Positions 24,011-35,804 of a stretch of DNA of 64,000 bases are shown here, one piece after another. The notes below the pieces were generated by a model that was given only the letters and a program-made list of their open reading frames with translations, made no database searches and was not told the origin of the DNA. Source of the DNA: Gadus chalcogrammus (lineage: Eukaryota > Chordata > Actinopteri > Gadiformes > Gadidae); the NCBI RefSeq assembly GCF_026213295.1, contig NC_079420.1, positions 5,246,641-5,310,640 on the forward strand, in the 5' to 3' direction. Position numbers and translations under genes: made by a program. The number at the start of each line of letters is the position of its first letter. Positions within the stretch are counted from its first letter, which is position 1.

Positions 24011-24669
24011 TTGGGCTTCTCCATCTAATAAATCTCTTTCTTATCAATACTTCATTTTGTTTATGTCAGTTGTCCTTTCAATTGGTGATATTTTTTTTTA
24101 TGATGAGTCTCATAGTGGCGCCGAATATTTTATTCTTTGAGCACTGAAACTTGGTGATTACATACCAAGCACATTGCTTTTGTATTCACCTCTGTGAATA
24201 AATAATTCTCAGTCCATTTTTCCTGGAAAACTCTGCACTGAATCCACTTTTTTTCTTTTTGACAAAAGACATTTTGGTAATGGGGATGTCACACTTGATA
24301 ACTTCTTAATTGTGGTGAAACAAGGACAAGTGTGGATTTCTTCCTTTTAATTTTAATTTTGGCTGGCCCCTAGCGGCTGGGGTGAGCATTTTGGTTATTT
24401 CTTTAGAAAATCATAGCTCATCACAGGAATGGGCTAGAGACTTACTTTTTCTTTTTGACATACTCAGAAATGTATGTTCTACAAGTCGTGGGCCTGATCA
24501 AATCATCTCGCGGGCCGGGGCCGTATGTTTGACACCCCTGTTCTAAAGTAACAATACTCCTACTTGACTACAAGTTTTGGCTACTCTACCACCTAGGAAT
24601 AAACCCACTCCTCACATTTCTGCACACTTGCTCACTATTGTTTTGCACATATTTTTTTTAATCTTCATA

Positions 24670-26021
24670 CAATAGATGAGCAGGGTCAGGGAGGAGACAG
24701 TGGAACAGAGTCCAGCAGCAGCAGGAATGAACAGGGAGGGTCTTCACAGCAGGTGAGGAGAAATTATAACCCAAGTCCTTAGAACGTCTGTTATAACTGG
24801 CTGAGAGAAAATATTGATAGCATAATAAGGACTTTGAGGTTAAACGCTTTCCACATATTTTTTAATCTTTATTGCCACAATAGAAAGAGCAGGGTGAGAG
24901 AGGAGACAGTGGACCAGAGGCCAGCAAGGATGATCATGCAGGGTCACAGGTGAGAAGAGAATATAACTAGCTGAGAAAAAATATAGATAGCATAAAGTGA
25001 CTTTGCGATTAATTTCCACCGCTATGTCACCACTACTATCCTTAATACTATTTATAAGTTTGGCTTTGCACATTAATTATCTACATCATTGCAGGAGAAA
25101 TTGTAGGAGAAATAATAACTGGCTTAGGAAATGTCTATAGGATAAGAGTAACTCTAAGATTAGCATTTCCACAGCTATTTCTGACCTAGTCTTATTTATA
25201 CTCCCAAATGTTATTGTCTGTGTTGCAATAGGTAGCACAGGGAGAAGGTCATGTGTCAGGGGAGAGACCAGGCTGCAGCATTGACAGTCAGGGAGAGGCT
25301 TCAGACAGAGATACAACAGAGGATGGATCGTCTGTGGGCACTTTAAAACTCCATCAGCCAGATCTTAAGACCATTGTGTCTCAGAAGTGGGCAGATTTCA
25401 GAGACAATCTCTAAGATTTCAGAGACAATGGTATCAGGACTTCCCTTGGCTTCTTTTCATCCCAGGTGTTGAAGGAGCATTGTGCTTTTGCTGTCACAAA
25501 GGCCTTTATTTTCATTGACTGGCCAAACAAAACTCCCAATTCATGAGCCCACTGCAAAGAGTCACGAACAACAGAAGAGGCTGTGCAGGCATGCTGTGTG
25601 ATTAGGTTCACACAATGGGCCCCGCAATGTATCACAATGGGCCCCGCTTATGATCAGGAAACTTGAAAAAGTGCAATTAGCAATGTTCAAGTCCAAGTAT
25701 GACTTTCAGTCAAGCAGAGAAGCTGCTACCATTCTGCAAAGACTATTGCCAGAAGTCAGGGGTCTCTTTGAACAAGTAGAAATACTTGTGCGGTTGCTTA
25801 TTACTGTGCCTGCCTCCTCCGCTGAGGCTGAAAGAAGCTTCAGTGTTCTTCGGAGGTTAAAAACCTAGCTCAGAAGCACAATGACACAGTCTCGGCTCAA
25901 AAGAGTTGCTGTGTGTCATATCCACAAAGATAAACTGGACAAACTAAACAGGAGACAAATTGCTCAGCAATTCATTGCGGCTAATGAGAGGCACAGAATC
26001 ACGTATGGCTGCTTCACTTAG
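24670..26021 (+). pseudogene. hAT transposase (ZMYM1-like), rearranged with an internal inversion
   Basis: Plus-strand exon-like blocks at 24676-24752 and 24884-24952 encode Gly/Ser/Glu-rich sequence and end at GTGAG donors. 25209-25410 continues and reads TLKLHQPDLKTIVSQKWADF. 25411-25635 is on the minus strand and reads HCGAHCVNLITQHACTASS. 25650-26021 is again on the plus strand and contains the hAT dimerisation motif VPASSAEAERSFSVLRRLKT, then a stop (25866-25868) and CHIHKDKLDKL. The duplicated word CACAATGGGCCCCGC (25612 and 25632) marks the right breakpoint. With an inversion and a stop it cannot encode transposase. Confidence 0.8.
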
Positions 26022-26511
26022 GTGAGATCAGTGTACTGTATACAGTGTACTACGTACATGTTGTAGTGACTAGACCATGACTGACATGGGATACCACCAT
26101 GTCTGGGGGCACCCAGTATTGCCTTCATGGAAAATGGAATGCACCTTGCAGTCCATGCTAAGTTCAGAAATACATTCTGTGAGTATTGGAACTGTTAGGG
26201 GAATACCAATGTGTATTCCCCTAACAGTACCAATGTGTCACTGATTGTAAACTGATAACGTTGAAATAAATGACTAACAAATGTGACCAGATGTCAGCCA
26301 AGGCCCAGAGAAGGGCCACAAATATTAACATCACAGTTATTTAACTGTAGAGGATAATCAACAAAGAAACAAAGTAACTTTTTCTTTAATATAACCATAA
26401 TTCAATTGTTATTATACTATTGTTTCTACTTGTGTTTAAAAGACACCTAGAACTGAAAATATTATTTTGTAATATAGTTAATCAGGAGAGCCTGTAGCCT
26501 TTGATTTCTTC
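26022..26511. other. Intergenic; contains a perfect hairpin
   Basis: No gene is seen. A hairpin with 16-bp arms, CTGTTAGGGGAATAC against GTATTCCCCTAACAG plus one flanking pair, and a 6-base loop, lies at 26191-26228. Confidence 0.6.
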
Positions 26512-27006
26512 AGGGGCCACTCACACTAGGGCCGCGGCCCGTGCCCGAGCTCATTTGCATACTAAAGTCTAGAACGTTTGGCTAGTGTGACCACGCCATC
26601 CGTATTCCAGCACGGAACAGCCCCTTGGCCACGGCACACTAGGGAGAGGTGTGCCGTGGCCAAAGTATAGATGCAAACGAGATGACACGCGCAGACACGC
26701 AACGTGAGCTGGATGACGTAGTCCTTTCTTTCCTTCTAGGTCCATGCCCTTCTTCCCCACAACAATCATTTTAAACAATGGCGGCAAGCGGTTCACGAGT
26801 GGGTTTACGTTGGTGCGATAGTGAAGTCGAGTGTTTACTTGAAATTTGGGCCGACGACAGCATTCACGTCACGGCCTTTGGGGGCCGTGACGGCCTTTGG
26901 GGGCAGTGTGACCACGGGCCAGCGGGGGGAGTGGGGAGGGGGGGAATCGTACTGAATCTTCCTCCAGCACGGAACAGGCAAACTTGCCTAGTGTGAGTGC
27001 GCCCTT
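26512..27006. mobile_element. MITE with CACTCACACTAGG ends
   Basis: GGGGCCACTCACACTAGG near 26512 is matched by CCTAGTGTGAGTGCGCCCTT at 26987-27006. The inner part has further inverted words around CCAGCACGGAACAG (26607 and 26966). An apparent TGGCCACGGCACAC... GTGTGCCGTGGCCA inverted repeat lies at 26626-26662. No transposase. Confidence 0.65.
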
Positions 27007-27357
27007 AGTTCAAAAGGGAAATACTGACTTGGATGTTTAAAGATGTAGTTTATATTTACTGACGGTTGTAAACAGAAAATATAGCGCCACTAACCCCCTT
27101 TGTTTCTTACCCCCGCCTGCCTGAGTGCCCCGGTATATAGATTAAACAACACCCATTTGTCAATCAAATGGAAGTGACATTAACCAAAACAGTGTGAGTA
27201 ACCCTTCGAAATAAACAAACAAACACACCAAATATGCATTTTGGCCCCTACAAGGACGAATTAAATAAAAATCTGAATACACTTTGGTCTGCACAGATGC
27301 CCATGGGAGAAATAAATACTGAATGTTCTGTAGATGGTATGGTCTGGAACAGTATGG

Positions 27358-27465
<108 letters not shown>

Positions 27466-27609
27466 AGAAACAGTTCTACATTTCTGCAGCTATGTATCAA
27501 CTATCAACTTGAACTCTGAAAAACACAACATCTTAAAAGTATGAACCTTGGCTATAAAGGTTTTTCAGCGGCACCAATATGGTCCAACAATAAACATTAC
27601 ACACTGACT

Positions 27610-28960
27610 CATGATAACGATCAGTCAAGAACCTTTGCATGTTGTATTTTTCAGTTAGATTGGCCAAAGTGATTAAAAAGTCATCCAGGTTACGTGATTT
27701 TACTCTTCCAGACTCAACACTTAGAACTCCCAAATTGCTCAACCTATTGTCATCCATCCTTGCTCTCAAGTATGATTTGATCAGTTTAAGTGCAGAGAAG
27801 CTTCTTTCACACGTAGCAGTGCTAACGGGAATGGTGTCTGCAATTTTATGCAACCTAAAAAGCTCATGGAAAACTTCACAGAATGGCTCGAGGAATTTTG
27901 TCACATCTATTACACCCAAGGGCTTTTCCAAGCCTGCTTGACTTTTTCGATCCATATCTGCCTGAACTGGTGTAATTCGTGACGAATATCATCTGTATTG
28001 CAATCATAAAGTTCTGCAAATGGAAGCAGCGCTTCCTCATTACAGAATTGATCACTTTTGGGGTTTAAGGCCTCAATACCGCGCATCACAGCACAATTTG
28101 CCCTAGAAAACCTTTGTTCGCTGTCACTCAACATCACATCGATGATTTTGTAATAAATCTGCCTTCGGAAAACGTCTTTGATTTTTCTGAACAACCGCCT
28201 AGTGTGGACATCACATGTGAATTATTTAGCCTTTTTCTCAGTAGTGTTTTTCTTTGGCTGGGCTGGACTTCGATGTTGCACTGTTGTGCTGTATCAATGA
28301 CTTTATTCCATAACCCATCGAAGTACTCATTTCTGTAAGTTTGGAGATTATGGACCAGTGCCTCAACCAAGTCTATAGCTAATAAGAACACGGCCGAGCC
28401 GTTATGTTTAAAAACATAACGTCTTAGCTTGGCGCGTGTGTCGCTGCCTTTGTCTTGACGTACGGTGTTTATATGTGTGTAGGCGTGTGCGAGCGTGTGC
28501 GAGAGTGTGCTGCGCTGTGTATGTGGCGCTGCCTTTGTCTTGACGTGCGGTGTGTGCGCGTGTGTATGTGTGTGTGTGCCTTTCCATGTATTTTCGTGCG
28601 CATGTGCGTGTGTGTATGCGGTGTGTACGTGCGTGCTTGCGGTGTATGTATGTGTTTGCGCGTGCTGTGTGTGTGTGTGTGTGTGTGTGTGTGAGCTACA
28701 GGCTGCTTGGCACATGCGCACATAAGTAACTTGAGTAACTGGTGTGACAGGCCTGCTATTATAGTAGTAAGATGACTATTTTCTTGAACGAGTTTTGAGT
28801 GGTCCTGAGACAATATATTCAACAGAGAGGTGTTTTCTTGTCCAGCCTTCTCAAAATCTCTCTAAGCCGACACTGCATTGCTTTGTGCCTGTGATTTTGC
28901 ATGGGCAGCAAAGCCCCCATCCTTGAACATTGCCTTTTTTCCAATTTATAAACCCTATAC
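27610..28960 (-). pseudogene. hAT transposase (ZMYM1/DUF4371-like), split by a microsatellite
   Basis: On the minus strand, 28960-28720 reads FKDGGFAAHAKSQAQSNAVS and then LSQDHSKLVQENSHLTTIIA, which is the start of the DUF4371-type hAT domain. A complex GT tract (28470-28695) follows. 28440-27610 then continues with the RNase H-like and dimerisation part, including VSTATCERSFSALKLIKSYL. Frame changes near 28134 and 27930 and the microsatellite break it. It is a different subfamily from the element at 20924-24540. Confidence 0.8.
28470..28695. repeat. Complex GT/GC microsatellite with a small duplication
   Basis: Mixed GTGT, GTGC and GTAT words. The word CTGCCTTTGTCTTGACGT occurs at 28444 and again at 28529, indicating a local tandem duplication of about 85 bp. 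Confidence 0.9.
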
Positions 28961-29559
28961 CTGTGAAGGCAATTATTCAAGAGTATTCAATCCATGTGTG
29001 TTGTGCATACCATGAGGCATTGAAATTCTTCTCCTTTCGCAAAATGCGGTCCTAGGAAACTCTTTGAGCTGTGGCTGGAATGGGGCATCCACTCTCGATC
29101 TAAAATTGTCTAAGACAAGAACAAGATCTATAAGCCATCAAACATGTCACCAAATATCTCTAGATTCATTATGCACAACATTCACACATATGAATGTGAT
29201 TTATATACCCGAAGGAGCCTCTTCCACCACAGGATTAGTGCCCATCATGTCCTGTTGATTATCCAGACGTGGTCTGTTGACACCTGTCAGTGTAACCAAA
29301 AGATAAAAATATAGCTGCGAGCAGCAATGTGAGGGTATAGCATAATGGGACTCCATAAACTCATTTTGGTTGACAGACATAATCGGTTAGGTGGCTGCAT
29401 GATGACCGTGCCAGTAATTTCACCTACAATGAAAGCTTTTGGCAAATGGATATCACAATGAAAATATATTGAAGTTGCTTTCTAAGGGCCGGAATAGACT
29501 TGCTGCTAACAACGCCACCCTAGGCGTTGATGATGCCCAATTATTTGGGCATCATCAGG
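28961..29559. other. Intergenic; start of the B duplication unit
   Basis: No gene is seen. From about 29315, ATATAGCTGCGAGCAGCAATG introduces the repeat family shared with unit A. A single diverged unit of the 49-bp minisatellite is at 29372-29420. Confidence 0.5.
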
Positions 29560-30815
29560 ATAGGGTCATAAGACTATGAGTCAAATTTGGTTTGGATACA
29601 TGAAGGCCTTGCAGAGATATGACCTCACTTCCTGTTTAACGTCCCCCTGAGGTCAACGGTCTCCAAATTGTCCCCAGAATGATGTCATGGTCTATGTACC
29701 AAGTTTGGCTAAGATATGATAAAGAGTTGCTGAGAACAGGCTTACTTCCTGTTTGGCGGCTTTGCCGTCAAGTTTGATTGGCTGTCACGGCGAAACGGTT
29801 TTGAATTAGAAAAAGTTCTTTGCTACATTTGTTCGACTTGGTCTGAAGATCATATAGCGCAAGTTTCATGAAGGTTGGACATAATTTGTGGCCTTTGGAT
29901 ATGTAATGTTGATATTGACAACTTTCAACATGGCGGCCAGGCTTTGCTGTCAAGTTTGATTGGCTGTGACTGCCAAACGGTTTAGAATTTGAAAAAGCAG
30001 CTTAGTAAGTTTGTTAGGCTTGGTCTGAAGATCATATAGGGCAAGTTTCATGATGATTGGACATAATCTGTGTCCTGTGGATATGTAATGTTGATTTTGT
30101 CAACTTTCAACATGGCGGCCAATTTCTGATGTTCAAATGGGAAATATTTTATGAGCTAATTGGGGCGGTTTGAGAGTATCACCAGACAAAGAAAATGTAT
30201 TCGAAATACACTCATGTGACGAGAGAGGAGTCAAAACATATTGACATTAAAAACAGCGCCCCTAGAGGTCAAAGGTAACCAAATTCATTGAGTGTCCCCA
30301 TGTTAATGTCCTGGGTCTAAGTACCAAGTTTGGTTATGCTATGTCAAAGGTTTTGAATTGGAAAGATCTTTCATATTTTTACATCAAGCATGTCCTGAAG
30401 ATCATGTGTGCCAAGAATCGAGATGATTGGACAAAAATGTGTGATAGGAGTAGCATTTTGAAGGTTTTGGACAAACCAAGATGGCGGAAAATCCATCATG
30501 GCGGAAAATGACGTCATAGGGTGCGTTGAACTTGGCTTGGTTCAAGGAATCCAAAGATATCTGGTTTGGGATTATTGGATGAATGGGTCGAAAGTTATAA
30601 ACATGAATGCATGTGCAACTTTGACCTGTTGGTGGTGCTAGAGCTGTTGGGCTAGCAACCTGAAATTGTCTTGTTGGGATAATAGGGCTGTCCTGAACCA
30701 GTGTGCCAAATTTCACAACTTTTCACCAAGGCGTTCTATGGGCTGCCATAGACTCCCATGACAGAATAATAATAATAGGAAAACATACAAAAACAATAGG
30801 TTGTCTCGCAACTTC
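29560..30815. repeat. Left arm of long inverted repeat around IFITM-B promoter and exons 1-2
   Basis: It is the reverse complement of 31729-32757 and a paralogue of 13790-14995. For example TTGTCTCGCAACTTCGTTGC at 30800 pairs with the GCAGCGAAGCTGCGAGACAA word near 31723. Two internal segments with TTTGATTGGCTGT(C/G)AC are partly duplicated (29760-30120). Confidence 0.85.
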
Positions 30816-31039
30816 GTTGCTTGACACCCAAATATCACAGTTGTGCCAACTTAATTCTTACAGAAAGAGATGAAACCATGACAGTAAATGTGGTCGGGCT
30901 GAGAGATGAAGTTTGAGTTGTTACGCTGCAGAAGTTGTTGCCTTAACTAAGGCATGTCTTCCTTTCAATTGTGAAACTCTCACACTCCGCCACTGGTGAC
31001 GTGGTCATGAGTAGGTTTTTTTCTCCTCCAAACAGACTT

Positions 31040-31047
31040 GATAAAAG
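31040..31047 (+). promoter_or_regulatory. TATA-like box of IFITM-B
   Basis: GATAAAAG, 46 bp before the ATG, in the same conserved block as in genes A, C and D. The upstream ATG seen in the other copies is TTG here (31038), which supports use of the downstream start. Confidence 0.5.
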
Positions 31048-31085
31048 CACACTGCTTCTTGCACCGCCCTACTTTACTTCATAAG

Positions 31086-33699
31086 ATGGAGATGAAGGAG
31101 GTTCGGTCAGCACCACCATCAGACTATCAGGAACTGCAATTTAACAGGTATATCATTGTATTGAATGTATTTGTATATAAAGATGTCATTCATGGGTTTT
31201 ATTTTTTACAACAATCAATTGTTGATTGCAGTTATCCCTGTCAAAAATGTGGCTGAAGACGTATACTTATTAAATTAAACTGTAAAAGTCTAATATGCTG
31301 ATGTTTTGTGAAAATCCTATTTGTGGGCTGTGAATTTTTTTTCATCGTTCAATTCATGAAGAATACAATAGAGGTAACTTTCCAATATAAGATACTTCCA
31401 TGGTTCTGTGTTGGTCCAGGGACCAACACACTGTTGTGACCATCGGCAACCCTGTGGAGCATCCCAGAGACTATGTGGTATGGTCCATCTGCAGCCTCTT
31501 CCACGGAAACCCCTTATGCTTCGGACTGCTGGCGCTGATCTTCTCAATCAAGGTAGGCCTTTGCTTTGTTACGCTTTAAAGATGCTGTGGATTCGATTTC
31601 AGAACAATACTTTGAGTGCAATTGGTTAGAAATGTTATGTCTTACATGTTAATGATTGCGAATGAAATGCTCAGTGACAAAGTTCGTTCTGGTTGCGCCT
31701 GGCTCTGTCATTGGGGGTCAAGCAGCGAAGCTGCGAGACAATCATTGTCATTCTACGTTTTCCTATTATTGGTGTGAATGATGAAGGCATTCACATCTTT
31801 GAAATGCTACATATTTGATTTTATTATTTTCATTAAGCGACTCCTTCAACATACTTCAACGTAGAAACATCATTCAAACATCAAAACGTTATGGCGCTAG
31901 CCTATCAGCTCTAGCGCCACCAACAGGACAAAGTTGGACATGCATTCATGTTTATAACTTTTGACCCATTCATCCAATATTCACAAACAAGGTATCATTG
32001 GAATCCTTGGGCCAAGCCGAGTTCAACACACCCTATGACGTCATTTTGCGCCATGATGGATTTTCCGCCATCTTGGTCTGTCAAAAACCTTCAAAATGTA
32101 TCTCCTATCACAAATTATGTCCAATCATCTCGAAATTTGGCACACATGATCTTCAGGCCATGCTTGACAAAAAACCAAAAATATTTCTCACGGAAATATC
32201 TGCGACAGCCAATCAATTTCGACCGCAAAGCCGCCAAATGGGAAGTAAGCCAATTTCTCAGCAGACCTTTGACCTATCATAACCAAACTTGGTACATAGA
32301 CCCATGACATAATCATGGGGACACTCAATGAATTGAGTGGTGACCATTGACCTCTACAGGGCGCTATAATTAATGAAGATGTGTTTTAACTCTTCTCTCT
32401 TCACATGAGTATACTTCAAACTTATGTTCAATGCCTGGTGATACTCTCAGACCTCTTCATATAGCTAATAAATTATCTCTCATGGCAACATCAGAATTTG
32501 GCTGCCATGTTGAAAGTTGTCAAAATCAATTGTACATATCCACAGGCCACAAATTGTGTCCAATCTTCATGAATCTGGCCTTATATGATCTTCGGACCAA
32601 GCTGAACAAATTTGTCAAACCTCTTTACTCAAATTCGAAACCGTTTGGCCGTGGCAGACCATCAAACTTGACGGCAAAGCCGCCAAACAGGAAGTAAGCC
32701 TCTTCTCAGCAACTCTTTATCATAGCCAAACTTTGTACATAGACTCATGACATCATTCTGGGGACACTGTGGCATCCCGCCCCGTAAACCTCGGCCCGGA
32801 CCAGCCCGAGGGTTGGTCCTGGACGGCACGCAAGAGACGCCGCCGCCGCCGCAAGGGACGCCGCCGCCGCCGCAAGAGACGCCGCAGCCGCCGCAAGAGA
32901 CGCCGCAGCCGCCGTAAGAGACGCCGCAGCCGCCGCAAGGGACGCCGCAGTCGCCGCAAGAGACGCCGCCGCCGCCGCAAGGGACGCCGCGGCCGCCGCC
33001 GCAAGGGACGCCGCCGCCGCCGCATGAGACGCCGCGGCCGCCGCAAGAGACGCCGCCGCCGCAGCAAGAGACGCCGCCGCAAGGGACGCCGCTGCCGCGG
33101 GCGCCGCAGCAGGAGACGAGGCTGCAGAGCGAGACCGGGACGGGACGTTGCCGTCGGCCTACGCGGACGTGGGGACGGGCCGGCCCTGCATGCTGACGAC
33201 CTGTTGGGCGCAGGGGACGTCCGGGAGCCCGACCGTACCAGCACGACCGTATTTTCGATTTGAGGCCGCTCCCAGTGCACTTCCAACCATTCAGGAAATA
33301 CGTCTTGCCTGTCAACCTCAAACACTTTCTCCATTGTGGAGAAACATAGGAAGGAAGCATGCAGGGCGTTTTGAGGGGTTGACTATTTTCAGAATCTTGC
33401 GCTTTTCTGCTCTTTTCTTGTACAACACTGGATCTTACCCACAGCAACTTTCCGACGACATGGCCTTAAACCTCTGTTTGAACAAAGCATTCACTCGTTC
33501 ATCTCTCTTTCTTTTCTCTTTGTTGCAGGCAAGAGACATGAAGGTGAACGGAGACCTGCAGAGAGCCAGGGGATACAGCAAGTGGGCTCTGGTCTTCAAC
33601 GGGGCTGCGCTGATAATATTTTCTTTGATTATCCTTTCTTTTCTAATTATTTTGAGCATTCGAGTCATTTCATTTGGCCCTTATTTCTATCGGTACTAA
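31086..33699 (+). CDS. Interferon-induced transmembrane protein (IFITM, CD225 family), copy B
   Basis: Exons 31086-31147, 31420-31552 and 33529-33699; 121 residues. The N-terminus has the YQEL sorting motif at residues 14-17, and the CD225 core is DYVVWSICSLFHGNPLCFG followed by ARDMKVNGDLQRARGYSKWA. The hydrophobic tail ends with ISFGPYFYRY, longer and more aromatic than in the other copies. Residue 72 is Asn where A and D have Ile. Intron 2 (1976 bp) holds an inverted-repeat arm and a GC-rich array (32770-33245) close to exon 3. AATAAA is at 34028. Exons 1 and 2 are nearly identical to those of A, so the duplication is recent or the exons are being homogenised. The function, membrane restriction of enveloped viruses, is inferred from the family. 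Confidence 0.92.
31729..32757. repeat. Right arm of the inverted repeat, inside intron 2 of IFITM-B
   Basis: Reverse complement of 29560-30815 and near-identical to 15880-16920 in gene A. It ends at TCATTCTGGGGACAC, where the GC-rich array begins. Confidence 0.85.
32770..33245. repeat. GC-rich array of about 18-bp units in IFITM-B intron 2
   Basis: Units are variants of CGCAAGAGACGCCGCAGC, from about 32829 to 33115. A degenerate GC-rich flank then runs to the word TTTTCGATTTGAG, where the ancestral intron shared with C and D resumes. All frames of the array are largely open. The Arg/Lys-rich and Gly/Cys-rich translations are therefore products of composition and not supported genes. It is absent from A, C and D. 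Confidence 0.9.
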
Positions 33700-35280
33700 G
33701 GACATGTCCCTACCAATGTCAAAAAAACAGTTAATTGCCCGTGTAACAAAAATCATAATTATGCTGAATTGAATTGAATTACCAAGTAATGCGCTTTGTA
33801 ACCATCAGCACAGCAAAATGAATATTCGTTGTTACTTTACGCCACCTTTCAGAAAATAGTTTTGAAAATAGTTTCAGCAGCCGCCCCAGCGAGCTCTCCA
33901 AGTTAATGATGCATAATGTCCGTAAAATAACCTATGGGTACACCAAGGCACTTGATTTGAATTAGGGTAGTATCTTTGGCTGAATGTACTGAATGTTACT
34001 ACACTTTGCATTAAAAGCTTCATCTAAAATAAAGGTTTTACAATGTAACATTGTTTTAAATAATACATGCGCTATTTGTGATCCAATGCAATGGTCTTTT
34101 ACATAACAGCTTCAGCTGAGTCAGAGAATGAGACTGAGAGGGAGATGGAGGCTGGTTCGACGGCGGTCGTGGTAGGGCCCCATGCAGGGGCTAGGACAGG
34201 TCTAGCAATGCCACTGCAAAGGTCTTTATGAGTTATTATATGCAAATTAGTTATTTCAACTGTGGACATGCGGCATTACAATGACAAGCTGCAAGCAGTG
34301 ACTACGCTTACATGAAAGTAACATCATGACAATGTGTCCGCATTAGAGCCTCAGACCGAAAATTATGTGACAATACAGAAGTTATCCTTTAACAAAGACG
34401 CATTCTGAATGGAAATACATCAGAGGAACCATCAGGCGTCTTTCCTGAGCAAAAGACACAGAGTGTTGCTCTCCGAAAGATAGGTTTCCACCCACGGCAG
34501 GGAAGGGACAGACAGAGGAGAGGAGGCTACAGAAGCAGAGATTGGAACAGTCAGGAGCAGGGACGAGACAGAGTGAACATTTGGAAGGAAAGGCCCCTTC
34601 AGGACCCCGACCCCAAAAACGACAGGTGTCCCATTCATTTTTTTATACACAAAAGACTTCATTCTTATATTACAATTTTCAGTTACAAGATTAATTCTAA
34701 TTGAATTACTTCTGCTTCACAGTACCGTAATATATATATTTTTTAAATGTAACTATTAACACTTTTTTGCCATTAAAGATGTAATCAAATCTGGATTCTG
34801 CACTCAGCGTATTGTAAAACAATAAAGTATAAACAAAAACGCATGCATTCTCTATAAGTGATTATCAACCAATGTGCATGATTATGCTAATATATGCTTA
34901 ACGTGTGCATATGTATAGGTACAAGTATACTATACTCACTAACAAAGTGGTTCACAATGTTTGTTGCTATAATCCTTTCAGAAAAACCTGGTTATAGTAT
35001 CAGACAGTACAGTCGCTCTAACCTTTGTAGTAATGGCTGACTCTGGAAATGTTGAACTTCAATTGCCGATTATGGCGCCACCATGTGTTATTCTATCCCA
35101 TCCTCTGTTTCCCTTCATCATTCTACAAGTTCTACAAGCCAACCAATTTGTGTAACTTTTAATCTGGAATAAGATTATAAATATAGTTGCAAGCAACAAT
35201 GATAGTGTCCTACAGTATGACAGCTATAGCCTAATGAATACATGATAGTAATCATTATTTTCTTTCATGCCGTGATTCAG
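33700..35280. other. 3' flank of IFITM-B and spacer to unit C
   Basis: It matches the flank of A (17587-18990), including the GC-rich ESENETE block at 34111-34222. AATAAA for gene B is at 34028-34033. No other gene is seen. Confidence 0.55.
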
Positions 35281-35282
35281 AA

Positions 35283-35355
35283 CATGGTTGGTCGAGGACG
35301 GATTCGACCCAGCAACCCTATGGTCATGTGGCCGAAAACATACCACTACACGGAT
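35283..35355 (-). mobile_element. tRNA-like SINE fragment
   Basis: On the minus strand, GTAGTGGTATG resembles a Pol III A box, and GGGTCGAATCC (about 35292-35302) a B box, spaced as in tRNA-derived SINEs. The clover-leaf is not intact. The copy at 40714-40786 is nearly identical because units C and D were duplicated together with it. Confidence 0.4.
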
Positions 35356-35758
35356 ATGTAGACAGTCAAGGGCAGATTACACCATATATTTTGAGAAGGA
35401 GCGGTCCTCCATGTGTTGAGTTGATGGTAGGTATGGTCACATGTCATTTGTATGCCTCAAAAAATCGATTTGATAGGCAAAAACGATTTGAAAAAATATA
35501 ATGCGATTCAGTAGTAATGGGTTTACCTTGCAAATGCCTTTATGACCCACTCAATCGTGAAGGGATGAGTAGGAAAGAAAGAGATTAAACCTTAACAGTA
35601 AATGTGGTCGGGCTGAAAGATGAAGTTTGAGTTGTCATGCAGCGGAAGTTGTGGCCTTAACTAAGGCATGTATTTTTTTTAAATAGTGAAACTCTCACGC
35701 TCCGCCACTGGTGACATGGGCTGCCATGAGTAGGTTTTTTTCTCCTCCAAACGGACAT

Positions 35759-35766
35759 GATAAAAG
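35759..35766 (+). promoter_or_regulatory. TATA-like box of IFITM-C
   Basis: GATAAAAG, 46 bp before the ATG. The block upstream reads GGTGACATGGGCTGCCATGAG in place of GGTGACGTGGTCATGAG, an 8-bp longer variant seen only in this copy. Confidence 0.5.
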
Positions 35767-35804
35767 CACACTGCTTCTTGCACCGCCCTACTTTACTTCA
35801 TAAG

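Larger units (their letters stand above)
20924..24540 (-). mobile_element. hAT element (Charlie/GTF2IRD2-like transposase family)
   Basis: The ends are CAGGGGTGTCAAACTCA and GTATGTTTGACACCCCTG. The flanking 8-mers are TTCTTAAG (20916-20923) and TTCTAAAG (24541-24548), which differ by one base; this is an aged hAT target duplication. A decayed transposase lies on the minus strand (21645-22760). A second, composite insertion occupies about 22757-24010. Confidence 0.85.
20804..24600. mobile_element. Short hAT-like MITE split by a later insertion
   Basis: The left part (GCAGAGGTGATAGTAACTAG onward, 20807-20923) and the right part (ending GGCTACTCTACCACCTAGG near 24597) look like the ends of one fish hAT-type repeat. 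The element 20924-24540 lies between them, with an 8-bp target duplication. Confidence 0.5.

Noticed and set aside
32769..33263. 164-residue Arg/Lys-rich protein resembling a protamine
   Set aside because: The frame lies in an 18-bp GC-rich repeat inside an intron, and the opposite strand is open as well. There is no support for a gene.
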